Source: Erythrobacter sp. BLCC-B19
GTDB lineage: Bacteria > Pseudomonadota > Alphaproteobacteria > Sphingomonadales > Sphingomonadaceae
DNA length: 64,000 nt
Direction of reading: 5' to 3'
NCBI RefSeq assembly: GCF_028621955.1
Contig: NZ_CP117516.1
Span: 1,076,001-1,140,000, forward strand
Within the stretch, counting starts at the first letter, position 1; each line of letters opens with the position of its first letter. Positions 1 to 8,199 of this stretch are shown piece after piece. The notes under the pieces were generated by a model. That model did not search any database, had not been told where the DNA came from, and was given only the letters and a program-made list of their open reading frames with translations. The position numbers and the translations under genes are program-made.

Positions 1-1
1 G

Positions 2-310
2 CTGTCCGTCACCCCGCCCTGGCTCGGCATTGCCGCCAGTGCATCGGCCGACTGGGGCACGAAGGATCGCGCCGGGCGCGAGGTGCGGATCGCGCTTGAG
101 CTGCAAAGCCACTCCGATCTGACCGCAGGCGACGCGGCCTTGCTGGGCGCGATCGAACGACGCGTGCTCGATCTGCCGCCGTTCCACCCCGGCTTCGAAC
201 TCGCCTCGATCCGCTTCCTGCGCTCGCGCAGCGAGGCCCGCGCGGACAACCGCCGGGCGGCGCTGGTCGAATACCGCTTCCGCATTCTCGAACCGCTTCA
301 AGGAGCCTGA
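2..310 (+). CDS. GTA/phage tail completion protein (DUF3168-like), 5' truncated by window edge
   Basis: An open frame runs from the first bases of the window to a stop at 308-310, so the true start lies upstream and about 102 C-terminal residues are visible. The segment PPWLGIAASASADWGTKDRAG and the following aliphatic strand pattern resemble DUF3168 proteins, which sit at the head-tail interface or tail completion point of lambdoid-like tails and correspond to orfg8 of the Rhodobacter GTA. The best support is position: it lies four bases upstream of the tail-tube gene, in the order seen in alphaproteobacterial GTA clusters. The capsid and portal genes would be expected just left of this window. 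Confidence 0.7.
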   Translation: MSVTPPWLGIAASASADWGTKDRAGREVRIALELQSHSDLTAGDAALLGAIERRVLDLPPFHPGFELASIRFLRSRSEARADNRRAALVEYRFRILEPLQGA

Positions 311-313
311 CCC

Positions 314-721
314 ATGCCCGCACAATCCGGCGCCGCCTTCCTGCTCAAGATCACCAACGGAGCCTCACCCCCGGCCTATCAGACCATCGCCGGCCTGCGC
401 ACCACGCAGATGTCGATCAACGGCGACACCGTGGTCGTCACCCACAAGCAATCGGGCGGCTGGCGCGACCTGCTGTCGGGGGCGGGCAACCGCTCGGTCT
501 CGGTCAGCGCGGCGGGAATCTTCCTCGGCAGCACGGCGGAAAGCGCAGTGCGCGCCCACGCCTTGGCTGGGACGCTCGACGATTACGAGCTGTCCTTCGA
601 GGATGGCGAGAAGCTGCGCGGGCGGTTCCTCGTGCAGCGGCTCGATTATGCCGGGGATTTCAACGGGGAGCGCAGCTACACGCTCCAGCTCGAAAGCTCC
701 GGCCCGGTGGTGGCGGCGTGA
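314..721 (+). CDS. GTA/phage major tail (tube) protein, TP901-1 type
   Basis: This 135-residue protein matches the size and pattern of GTA major tail proteins (orfg9 type). It opens with AAFLLKITNG, has the central segment WRDLLSGAGNRSVSVSAAGIF, and ends in the L..Y.GD.NGE..Y.L.LESSG pattern typical of TP901-1-type tube subunits. It would polymerise into the hexameric tail tube. The gene starts at an ATG four bases after the upstream stop, and its stop overlaps the next start by one base (TGATG), showing tight translational coupling. Confidence 0.85.
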   Translation: MPAQSGAAFLLKITNGASPPAYQTIAGLRTTQMSINGDTVVVTHKQSGGWRDLLSGAGNRSVSVSAAGIFLGSTAESAVRAHALAGTLDDYELSFEDGEKLRGRFLVQRLDYAGDFNGERSYTLQLESSGPVVAA

Positions 722-1032
722 TGCCCGCGGCCAATCCCCTGCGCGGTGAAAGCTCGCTTGCCGTAGCTGGCCGCCATTACGTGCTGCGCCCGAGCTTCGA
801 AAACCTGGTGCTGGCCGAGGCCGAACTCGGCTCGCTGTTCGCGCTGGTCGAGCGTGCCGCCGCGGGCACGCTGACGCTGACCGAAATGACCGCGCTGTTG
901 TGGCACTGCCTGCCCGCCGAGGGCCGCCCGGAGCGGATCGCGGTCGGGCAGGCGGTGCTGGCGATGGGGCTGGTCGGCGCGACCCAGCCGGTGCGCGCGG
1001 TGCTCGCGCAGGTCTTGCAGGGCGAGGCATGA
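721..1032 (+). CDS. GTA gp10-like tail assembly protein
   Basis: The protein has 103 residues and contains GRHYVLRPSFENLVLAEAELG and a helical C-terminal half, as in the small gene transfer agent family proteins encoded between the tail tube and the tape measure (orfg10). In tailed phages this slot encodes tail assembly chaperones. The ATG at 721 overlaps the previous stop by one base; a GTG three bases upstream is an alternative start. The stop overlaps the next gene by four bases (ATGA at 1029). Confidence 0.75.
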   Translation: MPAANPLRGESSLAVAGRHYVLRPSFENLVLAEAELGSLFALVERAAAGTLTLTEMTALLWHCLPAEGRPERIAVGQAVLAMGLVGATQPVRAVLAQVLQGEA

Positions 1033-1229
1033 GCGCGTCCTTCGCCGAGGCCGCCGCCCGCTGGTGCGCGCTGGCCGCACGCCTGCTGGGCTGGCGACCG
1101 GGCGAATTCTGGAGCGCCACCCCGGCCGAACTGGCGATGGCACTCGCCGCACCCGAAGACCCTGCCACCCCTCCCCCACCCACCCGCGAGATGATCGCCC
1201 GCATGATGGAGCGCGATGCCCATGACTGA
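1029..1229 (+). CDS. Phage tail assembly chaperone, short GTA type
   Basis: This 66-residue protein begins MSASFAEAAARWCALAARLL and continues with GWRPGEFWSATPAEL, the usual pattern of the small GTA tail assembly chaperone encoded just before the tape measure (orfg10.1). Such chaperones coat the tape measure before tube polymerisation. A longer frame opens upstream at 900, but the ATG at 1029 gives an ATGA overlap with the preceding gene and the family-typical length. Its 3' end overlaps the tape-measure start. Confidence 0.75.
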   Translation: MSASFAEAAARWCALAARLLGWRPGEFWSATPAELAMALAAPEDPATPPPPTREMIARMMERDAHD

Positions 1230-1797
1230 CACGTTCGAGGAAATGGTGATCGAAGTGCGCGCCAGCACCGATGGCTTTGCCAGCGATGTCGAGGGGATGC
1301 GCCGCTCGCTCGACGGCTCGCTGGTCGATGGCTTTGCGCGGGCGGGCAACGTGCTGGAGCGCGGCCTGCTGGGTGCGTTGCGGCGCGGGAGCCTGGGCTT
1401 TGACGATCTCAAACGGGTCGCCTTCAGCGCGCTGGGCGAGATTGCGGGGTTTGCGCTGCAATCGGGGATCGGCAGCCTGTTTGGCGGCGCGGGCGGGAGC
1501 GGGGGCGGCGGGCTCGGCAATCTGCTGGGCCAGTCGATCGGCGCGCTGTTCGGCCTGCCGGGCCGCGCGACTGGCGGGCCGGTATCGCCCGGGCGGCCTT
1601 ACCTCGTGGGGGAACGCGGGCCCGAGCTGTTCGTCCCGACCCAAGCCGGGCGGGTTGAAACCGGCGCGGCGCCGGGCCGCGATGTGCGGGTGGCGATCCA
1701 GGTCGCCGTCCCGCGCGGGCAGGCCGCGCCCACCGCCATGCAGCGCTCGTCCCGCCAGATCGCCAGCGCTGTGCGCCGCGCCCTCCAGCAAGCCTGA
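1222..1797 (+). CDS. GTA tail tape measure protein (short)
   Basis: About 191 residues. The N-terminal third is helical. The middle is glycine-rich and hydrophobic (FGGAGGSGGGG, residues about 90-105) and is followed by ATGGPVSPGRPYLVGERGPEL, a motif found near the C-terminus of many tape measure proteins. The shortness agrees with GTAs, which have short tails whose length the tape measure sets. ATG codons at 1216 and 1222 are both possible; 1222 has GGAG at 1208-1211 at a good distance. The gene overlaps the chaperone gene. Confidence 0.8.
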   Translation: MTDTFEEMVIEVRASTDGFASDVEGMRRSLDGSLVDGFARAGNVLERGLLGALRRGSLGFDDLKRVAFSALGEIAGFALQSGIGSLFGGAGGSGGGGLGNLLGQSIGALFGLPGRATGGPVSPGRPYLVGERGPELFVPTQAGRVETGAAPGRDVRVAIQVAVPRGQAAPTAMQRSSRQIASAVRRALQQA

Positions 1798-1813
1798 TCG
1801 AAGGAACACACCC

Positions 1814-4135
1814 ATGGCATTCTGGCTCGCCCGCGAACGCCGGGCGCAGGAAAGCACCTTCATCCAGCGCTTCGATCCGCGCTTCTGGACCGTCAACTTC
1901 CCGCGCCCTGCCATGGCCAGCGTCGTGACGACCGGGCCGGACAGCCTGCGGATCGATGTCGAACTGCACCATGCGGGCGAGCTCGTGGGGCTGATCTGGG
2001 ACAGCGCCGACACGCTCGATCACCCGCTGCTCGCCTATGCCAACGACCGCGACTATTCCCACACGATCCTGAGCTTTCGCTGGCAGTCGGACGGCGTGAT
2101 TGCGCTCGACCAGCCCAATGGCCCGACGCTGACGATCGAAGGGCGCGACGCGGCAGGCTTGGCCCGCACCTGGTATGTGCGCCTCTGGAACTATGCCGAA
2201 GGCTCGCCGACCGATGCGCGCATTAAGCTGCCGTTCTCGGCGCTGGAGAGCGGTTACGGCTTGCCGGGCGAGCCGATCCATCCCGCCGATATCGACCGGA
2301 TGTTCATCTCGCTGGTCGCTCCCGGCTTCGTCGCGGGCAGCACTGCGCCCCTGCCCGCACGGTTCGAGGGATCGGTCACTCTGTCCGATATCCTCGCCGA
2401 CGGGGCAGGGGCGATGCTGGAGCTGGGCGATGTGCTCGTCCCCCCGCATGGCGAGCGCATGGCGACCGCCTATGACGATGCCTACAACCAGACCCCGGCC
2501 CGGCTGCTGCGCGCGGTCATCGGGCTCGGCTACCGCGAGGATCTTGTCCACTATGTCGGGATGAGCCACTTCATGCGGCTCGCGCGCCAGCCGGACGGAT
2601 CGCTGAAAGCGGCAGCGGACGGTGCCCTGTGCGCCCCTGCCGCCGCCTGGCACACCAGCTTCCTCGCGCTTGCCAAGGAGAGCGGGTTCGAGGTGATCGC
2701 CTCGCTCTCCTACGAATTGTTCGACGCCTATTGCCCGGAAAGCTGGAAGCAACGCACCGCCAGTGGTGCGCCCGCGCTGACCGGATGGGTGCCGCCCTCC
2801 TCGCTGCTGTCGCCTGCCAATCCGCAGGCGATGGGGTGGCTGGCGGACGTGGCGAAAGGCTTCGTCGGGCTGCTGCGGGCGAGCGGCCAGCCGGTGCGCT
2901 TCCAGATCGGCGAGCCGTGGTGGTGGGTCACACCGGCGCGCGAGATCTGCCTCTACGACGATGCCGCCAAGGCTGCATTCGGAGGCAACCCGCCGGTTAT
3001 CGCCGACATCGCAGCGCCCCAGAACGCCGCCGCCACCGCGCTGCTCGATGCGGCAGGTGTGTTGCTGGCGCAATCGACTGCCGCGCTGACCGCCGCGGTG
3101 CGCGCGGCGGCGCAGGGGCCGTCCGAAGTGCTGCTGCTGGCCTTCACCCCGACGATCCTCAACCCCGCCACGCCCGAGCTTTACCGCGCCAATCTGCCGA
3201 CAGGATGGGCCGCGCCCGCCTTCGACCGGTTGCAGCTGGAAGATTACGACTGGCTCACCGCAGGAGCCGATGCTGCGCGGCGCGCGGCCTATGAACTGGT
3301 GAACGCGCGGCTCGGCTATGCCCTTGCAGATCAAGACTATCTCGCCGGCTTCGTGTTCGACCCGGCCGATGCCGAGCCGTTCTGGACGCGCATCGACGCC
3401 GGGATCGATGAAGCCGCCACGCGCGGCATCACGCGCCGCTATGTCTGGGCGCTGCCGCAGGTCAATCGCGATGGCTACACCCGCCTCGCCTCTCCCCCGG
3501 AGCAAGCCATGGATCCCTTCGACGACGTGCTTTACCCCTTTGCCCTGGGGCGCAGCGCCTCGGTCGCGCCGGAATTCTCGACCTCGATCGCGGTCACGGC
3601 CTCGGGGCACGAGAGGCGCAATTCGCTGTGGTCGGACGCAAGGCTGCACTTCGATGTCGGCCCGGGCATCCGGTCGGAGGGAGAATTGTCCGAACTGATC
3701 GCCTTCTTCCGCGCCCGGCGCGGGCCTGCGCGGGGCTTCCGGATCGCCGACCCCTTCGATAACAGTTCGAACGGCATGACCGGCGCGCCGACCATGCTCG
3801 ACCAGTTGCTCGGCATCGGGGACGGACTTCGCGCGGACTTCCAGCTGTCCAAGGCCTATGGCGGGGCCGAGCCACAAGTGCGACCGATCACGCGCCCGCG
3901 GGCCGAAACGCTTGTGGTCAGCGTCGGCGGCGCGGCCAGCACCGGCTGGACGCTGGGCGACAAGGGCGTGCTGCGATTTGCCTCTCCGCCCCCCGCAGGT
4001 GCCGAGGTGCGCGCGGGTTTCCGCTTCGATGTGCCGGTGCGCTTTGCCGAGGATCGCCTCGACATTTCGGCAGTCAGCTTTGCCGCTGGCGAGGCACCTT
4101 CCGTGCCGCTCATCGAGATCAGGGAGACCGCCTGA
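1814..4135 (+). CDS. GTA tail protein: long N-terminal domain, TIM-barrel-like, fused to DUF2460 (gp12)
   Basis: This 773-residue protein is far larger than a normal DUF2460 protein (about 210 residues). Residues about 566-773 (from MDPFDDVLYPFALGRSASV, with the segment RRGPARGFRIADPFD) are a complete DUF2460/orfg12 distal tail protein. Residues 1-565 are an extra region. Its centre alternates strand and helix and includes QIGEPWWWV, with Glu at about 367, reminiscent of strand ends in glycosidase-like TIM barrels. The start follows AAGGAA at 1800-1805. The stop overlaps the next start by one base. The DUF2460 assignment is firm; the barrel is inferred from pattern only. Confidence 0.8.
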   Translation: MAFWLARERRAQESTFIQRFDPRFWTVNFPRPAMASVVTTGPDSLRIDVELHHAGELVGLIWDSADTLDHPLLAYANDRDYSHTILSFRWQSDGVIALDQPNGPTLTIEGRDAAGLARTWYVRLWNYAEGSPTDARIKLPFSALESGYGLPGEPIHPADIDRMFISLVAPGFVAGSTAPLPARFEGSVTLSDILADGAGAMLELGDVLVPPHGERMATAYDDAYNQTPARLLRAVIGLGYREDLVHYVGMSHFMRLARQPDGSLKAAADGALCAPAAAWHTSFLALAKESGFEVIASLSYELFDAYCPESWKQRTASGAPALTGWVPPSSLLSPANPQAMGWLADVAKGFVGLLRASGQPVRFQIGEPWWWVTPAREICLYDDAAKAAFGGNPPVIADIAAPQNAAATALLDAAGVLLAQSTAALTAAVRAAAQGPSEVLLLAFTPTILNPATPELYRANLPTGWAAPAFDRLQLEDYDWLTAGADAARRAAYELVNARLGYALADQDYLAGFVFDPADAEPFWTRIDAGIDEAATRGITRRYVWALPQVNRDGYTRLASPPEQAMDPFDDVLYPFALGRSASVAPEFSTSIAVTASGHERRNSLWSDARLHFDVGPGIRSEGELSELIAFFRARRGPARGFRIADPFDNSSNGMTGAPTMLDQLLGIGDGLRADFQLSKAYGGAEPQVRPITRPRAETLVVSVGGAASTGWTLGDKGVLRFASPPPAGAEVRAGFRFDVPVRFAEDRLDISAVSFAAGEAPSVPLIEIRETA

Positions 4136-4944
4136 TGCGCGTTTTCTTCGACCGCGAGCTCGATACGGTCGCAACCTTCTGGCGCATCTATCGCCGTGAC
4201 GGCGTCGCGCTCGCCTTCACCAGCCACGACCGTGATCTGACCTTCGGCGGCATCCGGCACATGGCGGCCCCCGGCATGGTCCCCGCCGCGATCCGCCTTA
4301 CCGCCGAACTCGCGAATGACAGTGCCGAGGTGCAGGGGGCGCTCAACCACGCCTCGATCCGAGCCGTTGATCTGGCGGCCGGACTTTTCGACGAGGCCGC
4401 CATCGAGATCGGGGCGGTCGACTGGAGCGATCTTGGGCACCATACGCTCTACACCGGCCAGATCGGCCGGATCGAGGACGACCAGTCGCAATTCGTCGCC
4501 GAGCTCAAGTCGAACAAGAGCCTGCTCGAACAGGACTTGGTGCCGCGCACCAGCCCGACCTGCCGTGCCGAGTTCTGCGGCCACGGCTGTGGGCTCTCGG
4601 CGGCGCGGTTCTCCTCGGTTCAGGCGCTTGCCGCAATCGATCTCGACGCCAACCGGGTTCGCTTCGCAGGACTCGATAGCGAGGCCCATGTCGATGGCAG
4701 GATGCGCTTCATGGCGGGGCCGCAAACGGGATTGGCCTTCGGGATCATCGACGCGCAGGATGGGTGGCTGGTGCTCGACAGGCCATTGGTCGCAGGTACG
4801 CTGCCGGGCACCCGAGCGCAGCTGCGCGAAGGCTGCGATCACACGCTGGGCACCTGCTCTTCCCGGTTCGGCAATGCGACGAATTTCCGCGGGGAGCCGT
4901 TTCTTCCGGGCAATGACCTTCTTGCCCGTTATGGCCAGCCATGA
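4135..4944 (+). CDS. GTA tail hub protein (DUF2163, gp13), probable Fe-S cluster
   Basis: The protein has 269 residues and matches the DUF2163/orfg13 family. The N-terminal half carries TLYTGQIGRIEDDQSQFVAEL and LKSNKSLLEQDLVPRTSPTC. A cysteine group, C-R-A-E-F-C-G-H-G-C, follows at about residues 143-152, and later come GCDHTLGTCSSRFGNATNF and RGEPFLPGN. The conserved cysteines recall the hub proteins of lambda (gpL) and the Rhodobacter GTA, which bind an iron-sulfur cluster. It probably forms the trimeric hub joining distal tail and baseplate. The last four bases overlap the peptidase gene (ATGA). Confidence 0.85.
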   Translation: MRVFFDRELDTVATFWRIYRRDGVALAFTSHDRDLTFGGIRHMAAPGMVPAAIRLTAELANDSAEVQGALNHASIRAVDLAAGLFDEAAIEIGAVDWSDLGHHTLYTGQIGRIEDDQSQFVAELKSNKSLLEQDLVPRTSPTCRAEFCGHGCGLSAARFSSVQALAAIDLDANRVRFAGLDSEAHVDGRMRFMAGPQTGLAFGIIDAQDGWLVLDRPLVAGTLPGTRAQLREGCDHTLGTCSSRFGNATNFRGEPFLPGNDLLARYGQP

Positions 4945-5360
4945 CCGGGCCCGTCCCGGCTTTGGCCGAGGCTGCACTCGCGCTGGTCGGCTGCCCGTTT
5001 CGCCTGCATGGACGCGATCCCGCGACCGGACTGGATTGCGTCGGTCTGGTCGCAGCGGCCCTCGCTGCAACGGGCGCGGAACCGGTGGCGCCTAGCGGCT
5101 ATGGCCTGCGCAATCTGAGTATCGGCCAGTGGCTGCCGCTGGCGCTCCCGTCAGGTCTGGTGCCAGCCGATGGGCCGATCCGGGCGGGCGATGTGCTGCT
5201 GATCGCGCTTCCTCACAGCCAGCATCACCTTGTCATTGCCGTCGACCCCGCAAGGGTCGTGCACGCCCATGCCGGACTCAGGCGGGTCGTGATCCAGCCG
5301 CGCGATGTGGCCTGGCAGGTTGTGTCGCAGTGGCGTTTGGCCAATCGAAGGGAAGGCTAA
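4941..5360 (+). CDS. GTA NlpC/P60-type cell-wall peptidase (gp14)
   Basis: A 139-residue peptidase of the family found between hub and host-specificity genes in GTAs. The catalytic cysteine lies in TGLDCVGLVAAAL (about residue 33) and the histidine in HSQHHLVIAV (about residues 93-96), the Cys-His arrangement of NlpC/P60 enzymes. It would open the recipient cell wall during DNA delivery. The start overlaps the hub gene by ATGA and the stop is four bases before the next gene, so it is translationally coupled on both sides. Confidence 0.9.
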   Translation: MTGPVPALAEAALALVGCPFRLHGRDPATGLDCVGLVAAALAATGAEPVAPSGYGLRNLSIGQWLPLALPSGLVPADGPIRAGDVLLIALPHSQHHLVIAVDPARVVHAHAGLRRVVIQPRDVAWQVVSQWRLANRREG

Positions 5361-5364
5361 GGCA

Positions 5365-7548
5365 ATGGCAACTCTGCTTCTCACTGCGATCGGCACCGCG
5401 ATCGGTGGCCCGATTGGCGGCGCGCTGGGTGCACTGGTCGGTCAGCAGGTCGACACGCGCCTGTTCGCGCCCGGGGGCCGCGAAGGCCCGCGTATGCGGG
5501 ACCTGACCATCACCACATCGAGCTATGGCCAGCCGATCCCCCGCCAGTTCGGGAAGATGCGTGTCGGCGGATCGATCATCTGGTCGACCGACCTGATCGA
5601 AAGCAAGCGCAAGGAAAAGGGCCGCAAAGGCCAGCCTTCGACCACGGTCTATTCCTATTCCGCGTCTTTCGCCGTTGCCCTTTCCAGTACGCCGATTGCC
5701 CGTCTTGGACGGATCTGGGCGGACGGCAATCTGCTGCGCGGCGTGCAGGGCGACCTGAAGGTTGGCGGCACCTTGCGCGTCTATCGCGGCTTTGGTGATG
5801 ACCCGGTCGATCCGCTGATCGCGGCCGCCAAGGGCAACACCGCGCCCGCCTTTCGCGACTGTGCCTATGTCGTCTTCGAGAATCTCGAACTGGGCGACTA
5901 CGGCAACCGGATCCCTGCGCTGAGCTTCGAGATATTCGCCGACGGCGGCGAGGAAAGCGTGTCGCTTGCAGGGCTTGTCCCCTCGGCGGCGACACTGACC
6001 CGCGCTTTTTCGCTGGCGCACACACGCGGCTTTGCCGACGAGGGAGGGCCGCTCGCCTCGACGCTTGCGGCGATCGATCAGGTGGTGCCGCTGGTATGCC
6101 TTTCGGGGAGCGAAGGGCTCGCGATTGCCCCGCGCGCGGAAAGCGACGCCGATGTCATGACCTTGCCGCAGCAGCTTGCCACCGCCGGCTGGGGCAATGA
6201 TGAGGCCCGCACCAGGCAACGCGCCAGCGCGCCTGCCCGGACACCGGCCGCACTGCGCTATTACGATGAGGAGCGGGACTACCAGACCGGTGTTCAGCGT
6301 GCCGCCGGGGCGCGCGAAGCCGGGCGCGAAGTCATGATCGATCTGCCTGCCACGATGATTGCCAGCGGCGCGCGCCAGCTCGCAAACGCCAGCGCCAACC
6401 GGGCGCGCTGGCAGCACGAAACGGTCACCTGGCACATCGCCGAACTTGATCCGCGCATTGCGCCCGGCAGCATCGTCCGGCTCCCCGATGCCCCCGGCCT
6501 GTGGCTGCTGAAGAGCTGGGAGTGGCTTGATCGCGGCATTGCCCTGGAGCTGGAAAGGCTAGCGCCGACCGGAATTGCGCCGCGACAGAGCGATCCGGGG
6601 GAAAATCTGCCGCCAATGGATCTGGTCATCCCCCCGACACACCTCGCGGCACTGGAACTTCCGCCCGACAGCAACAGCAATCCCGCCAATCCGCTGATTT
6701 TCGCAGCCGCATCAGCCGCGAACAGTGCATGGCGCGGCGCAGCACTGTTTGCCGTGCAGGGCAGCAGCCTGATCGATCTTGGAACATCCGGAACGCAGCG
6801 CGCGGTTCTCGGGGCGCTTGCCGCGCCGCTGGCGCCATCCTCCGGACTTCTGCTTGAGCCTCAGGCAAGTGCCACCATCAGCTTGGTCGCCGACGATCTC
6901 GACCTTGCCGGAACCGATCTTGCGGGGATTGCCGCCGGGGCCAACCGGTTGCTGATCGGCGGAGAACTGGTGCAGTTCCTGCGCGCAGAGCCGCTCGGCG
7001 GCGGTGGCTGGCGACTCTCCGGTCTCCTGCGCGGGCGAGGGGGAACCGAAGCCGAAGCGCTCCGCGGGCATCGGGCGCTGACCTCCGTGGTGCTCATCGA
7101 TGATGCGTTGGTGCCGCTTGATCCGCTGCTGGTACCGCCGCTTGCCACTTCGCAGATCGCTGCGATCGGCACCGGCGATGCTGATACGGTCGTCGCCAGC
7201 CTCGCCAATGCAGGCCTGTCCCGCCGACCGCCCTGCCCCGTGCATCCGCAAGCCAGGATGCGTGCCGACGGAACGCTGCTGCTTTCCTGGACGCGCCGCG
7301 CGCGCGGGCAATGGCGGTGGGAAGACAGCGTCGAGGTGCCATTGGTCGAAGAACGCGAAGCCTACCGCGCCGGCTTTGGCCCGACCGGGGCACCCCATGT
7401 GGTGTGGGATCAGGATGAGCCCTCGCTTCTGCTCAGCGCAGCCGAACGCAGCAATCTGGTCACCCTTTATGGCCCAGGCGCGCTCTGGGTCAGGCAGGTT
7501 GGCACTTACGACCATTCCGAAGCGCTGCTTCTTGCAACCTTGATGTGA
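5365..7548 (+). CDS. GTA host-specificity/baseplate protein (gp15-like), short form
   Basis: 727 residues. The N-terminus is a glycine-rich hydrophobic segment (GTAIGGPIGGALGALVGQQV), then RLFAPGGREGPRMRDL and SYGQPIPRQFGKMRVGGSIIW, which mark the start of GTA host-specificity proteins. Later parts (SANRARWQHETVTWHIAELD, then GGWRLSGLLRGRGGTE) match the phage-tail-3-type and C-terminal portions. The Rhodobacter orfg15 product is near 1,300 residues and contains a TIM-barrel domain; I see no room for it here. The start at 5365 is chosen because it gives the family N-terminus and follows AAGGCAA. Confidence 0.85.
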   Translation: MATLLLTAIGTAIGGPIGGALGALVGQQVDTRLFAPGGREGPRMRDLTITTSSYGQPIPRQFGKMRVGGSIIWSTDLIESKRKEKGRKGQPSTTVYSYSASFAVALSSTPIARLGRIWADGNLLRGVQGDLKVGGTLRVYRGFGDDPVDPLIAAAKGNTAPAFRDCAYVVFENLELGDYGNRIPALSFEIFADGGEESVSLAGLVPSAATLTRAFSLAHTRGFADEGGPLASTLAAIDQVVPLVCLSGSEGLAIAPRAESDADVMTLPQQLATAGWGNDEARTRQRASAPARTPAALRYYDEERDYQTGVQRAAGAREAGREVMIDLPATMIASGARQLANASANRARWQHETVTWHIAELDPRIAPGSIVRLPDAPGLWLLKSWEWLDRGIALELERLAPTGIAPRQSDPGENLPPMDLVIPPTHLAALELPPDSNSNPANPLIFAAASAANSAWRGAALFAVQGSSLIDLGTSGTQRAVLGALAAPLAPSSGLLLEPQASATISLVADDLDLAGTDLAGIAAGANRLLIGGELVQFLRAEPLGGGGWRLSGLLRGRGGTEAEALRGHRALTSVVLIDDALVPLDPLLVPPLATSQIAAIGTGDADTVVASLANAGLSRRPPCPVHPQARMRADGTLLLSWTRRARGQWRWEDSVEVPLVEEREAYRAGFGPTGAPHVVWDQDEPSLLLSAAERSNLVTLYGPGALWVRQVGTYDHSEALLLATLM

Positions 7549-7566
7549 TCCAACGGGAGACTGCGC

Positions 7567-8031
7567 GTGTCCGATCCGATTACCTTCCCCAGCTCAACAC
7601 CCGTCATTCGCTTGCCGTTGCTGATTGCAGGTCAGGCGCAGAAGGAATTCTTCGTCAATCAGGCGCTGTGCCTGCTTGATGCGCTTCATCCGCAAGCTGT
7701 CACCGCATCGCTGCCAGCCCCACCCGCGACCGTCGGCGATGGCGAGTGCTTTCGGGTCCTGGCGCCGGCAAGCGGCGCATGGGTCGACCACGAGGATGAG
7801 ATCGCCGTTTTGATCGGCGGGGACTGGCATTTCGTCAGCCCGGTTGAGGGGATGCAGCTGTTCGACAGGGCCGCCGACCACACCTTGGTGTTCCGATCCG
7901 AATGGCGATATGCCGCCGCACCCGCCGCACCCACTGGCGGTCTTGTGGTCGACACCGCGGCACGGGCCGCTCTGGCAGCGTTGATCGACGCGCTGATCAC
8001 GCTCGGAATACTGGATTCGCCGAACACCTGA
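7567..8031 (+). CDS. DUF2793 protein, last gene of the GTA tail operon
   Basis: A 154-residue protein with the DUF2793 hallmarks: RLPLLIAGQAQKEFFVNQAL near the N-terminus, and PPATVGDGECFRVLAPASG followed by a W.F..P..GM..FD pattern. These proteins often close GTA-like tail clusters and are presumed tail-tip or fibre components, but their biochemical role is unknown. The start is a GTG at 7567, 18 bases after the host-specificity stop and preceded by a GGGAGA site at 7554-7559. No further tail gene follows, so this is taken as the end of the cluster. Confidence 0.85.
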   Translation: MSDPITFPSSTPVIRLPLLIAGQAQKEFFVNQALCLLDALHPQAVTASLPAPPATVGDGECFRVLAPASGAWVDHEDEIAVLIGGDWHFVSPVEGMQLFDRAADHTLVFRSEWRYAAAPAAPTGGLVVDTAARAALAALIDALITLGILDSPNT

Positions 8032-8054
8032 CACCGCCGAATGGCTGATTCTCG

Positions 8055-8078
8055 CGCCTTTTGGCGTTGAATTTTTTT
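8055..8078 (+). terminator. Possible weak terminator after the GTA tail operon
   Basis: A four-base-pair stem (CGCC/GGCG, loop TTTT) is followed at 8072-8078 by seven T. The stem is short for an intrinsic terminator, but the position, just past the last tail gene and before the OmpA leader, fits. Confidence 0.35.
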
Positions 8079-8199
8079 CCACAGGTGCTGCATCGCGACA
8101 TTCTTGCAACACCAAGAGGGCATTGATTGCTTGCCTCTAGGATGGGGAAAAGATAGAGACACGTGGTGCCTCAAGTCCAATACAAAGGGGAATTCTAGA

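Noticed and set aside
1424-4174. A minus-strand open frame of 916 codons opposite the GTA tail genes
   Set aside because: It is a complement-strand shadow of the fused DUF2460 gene and the tape measure; composition is Arg/Gly/His-rich with no family resemblance.
1-8031. Complete prophage
   Set aside because: No integrase, repressor, lysis or replication gene is seen in the window, the order matches GTAs, and ordinary chromosomal genes follow directly; the left side is not visible, so a phage cannot be fully excluded.
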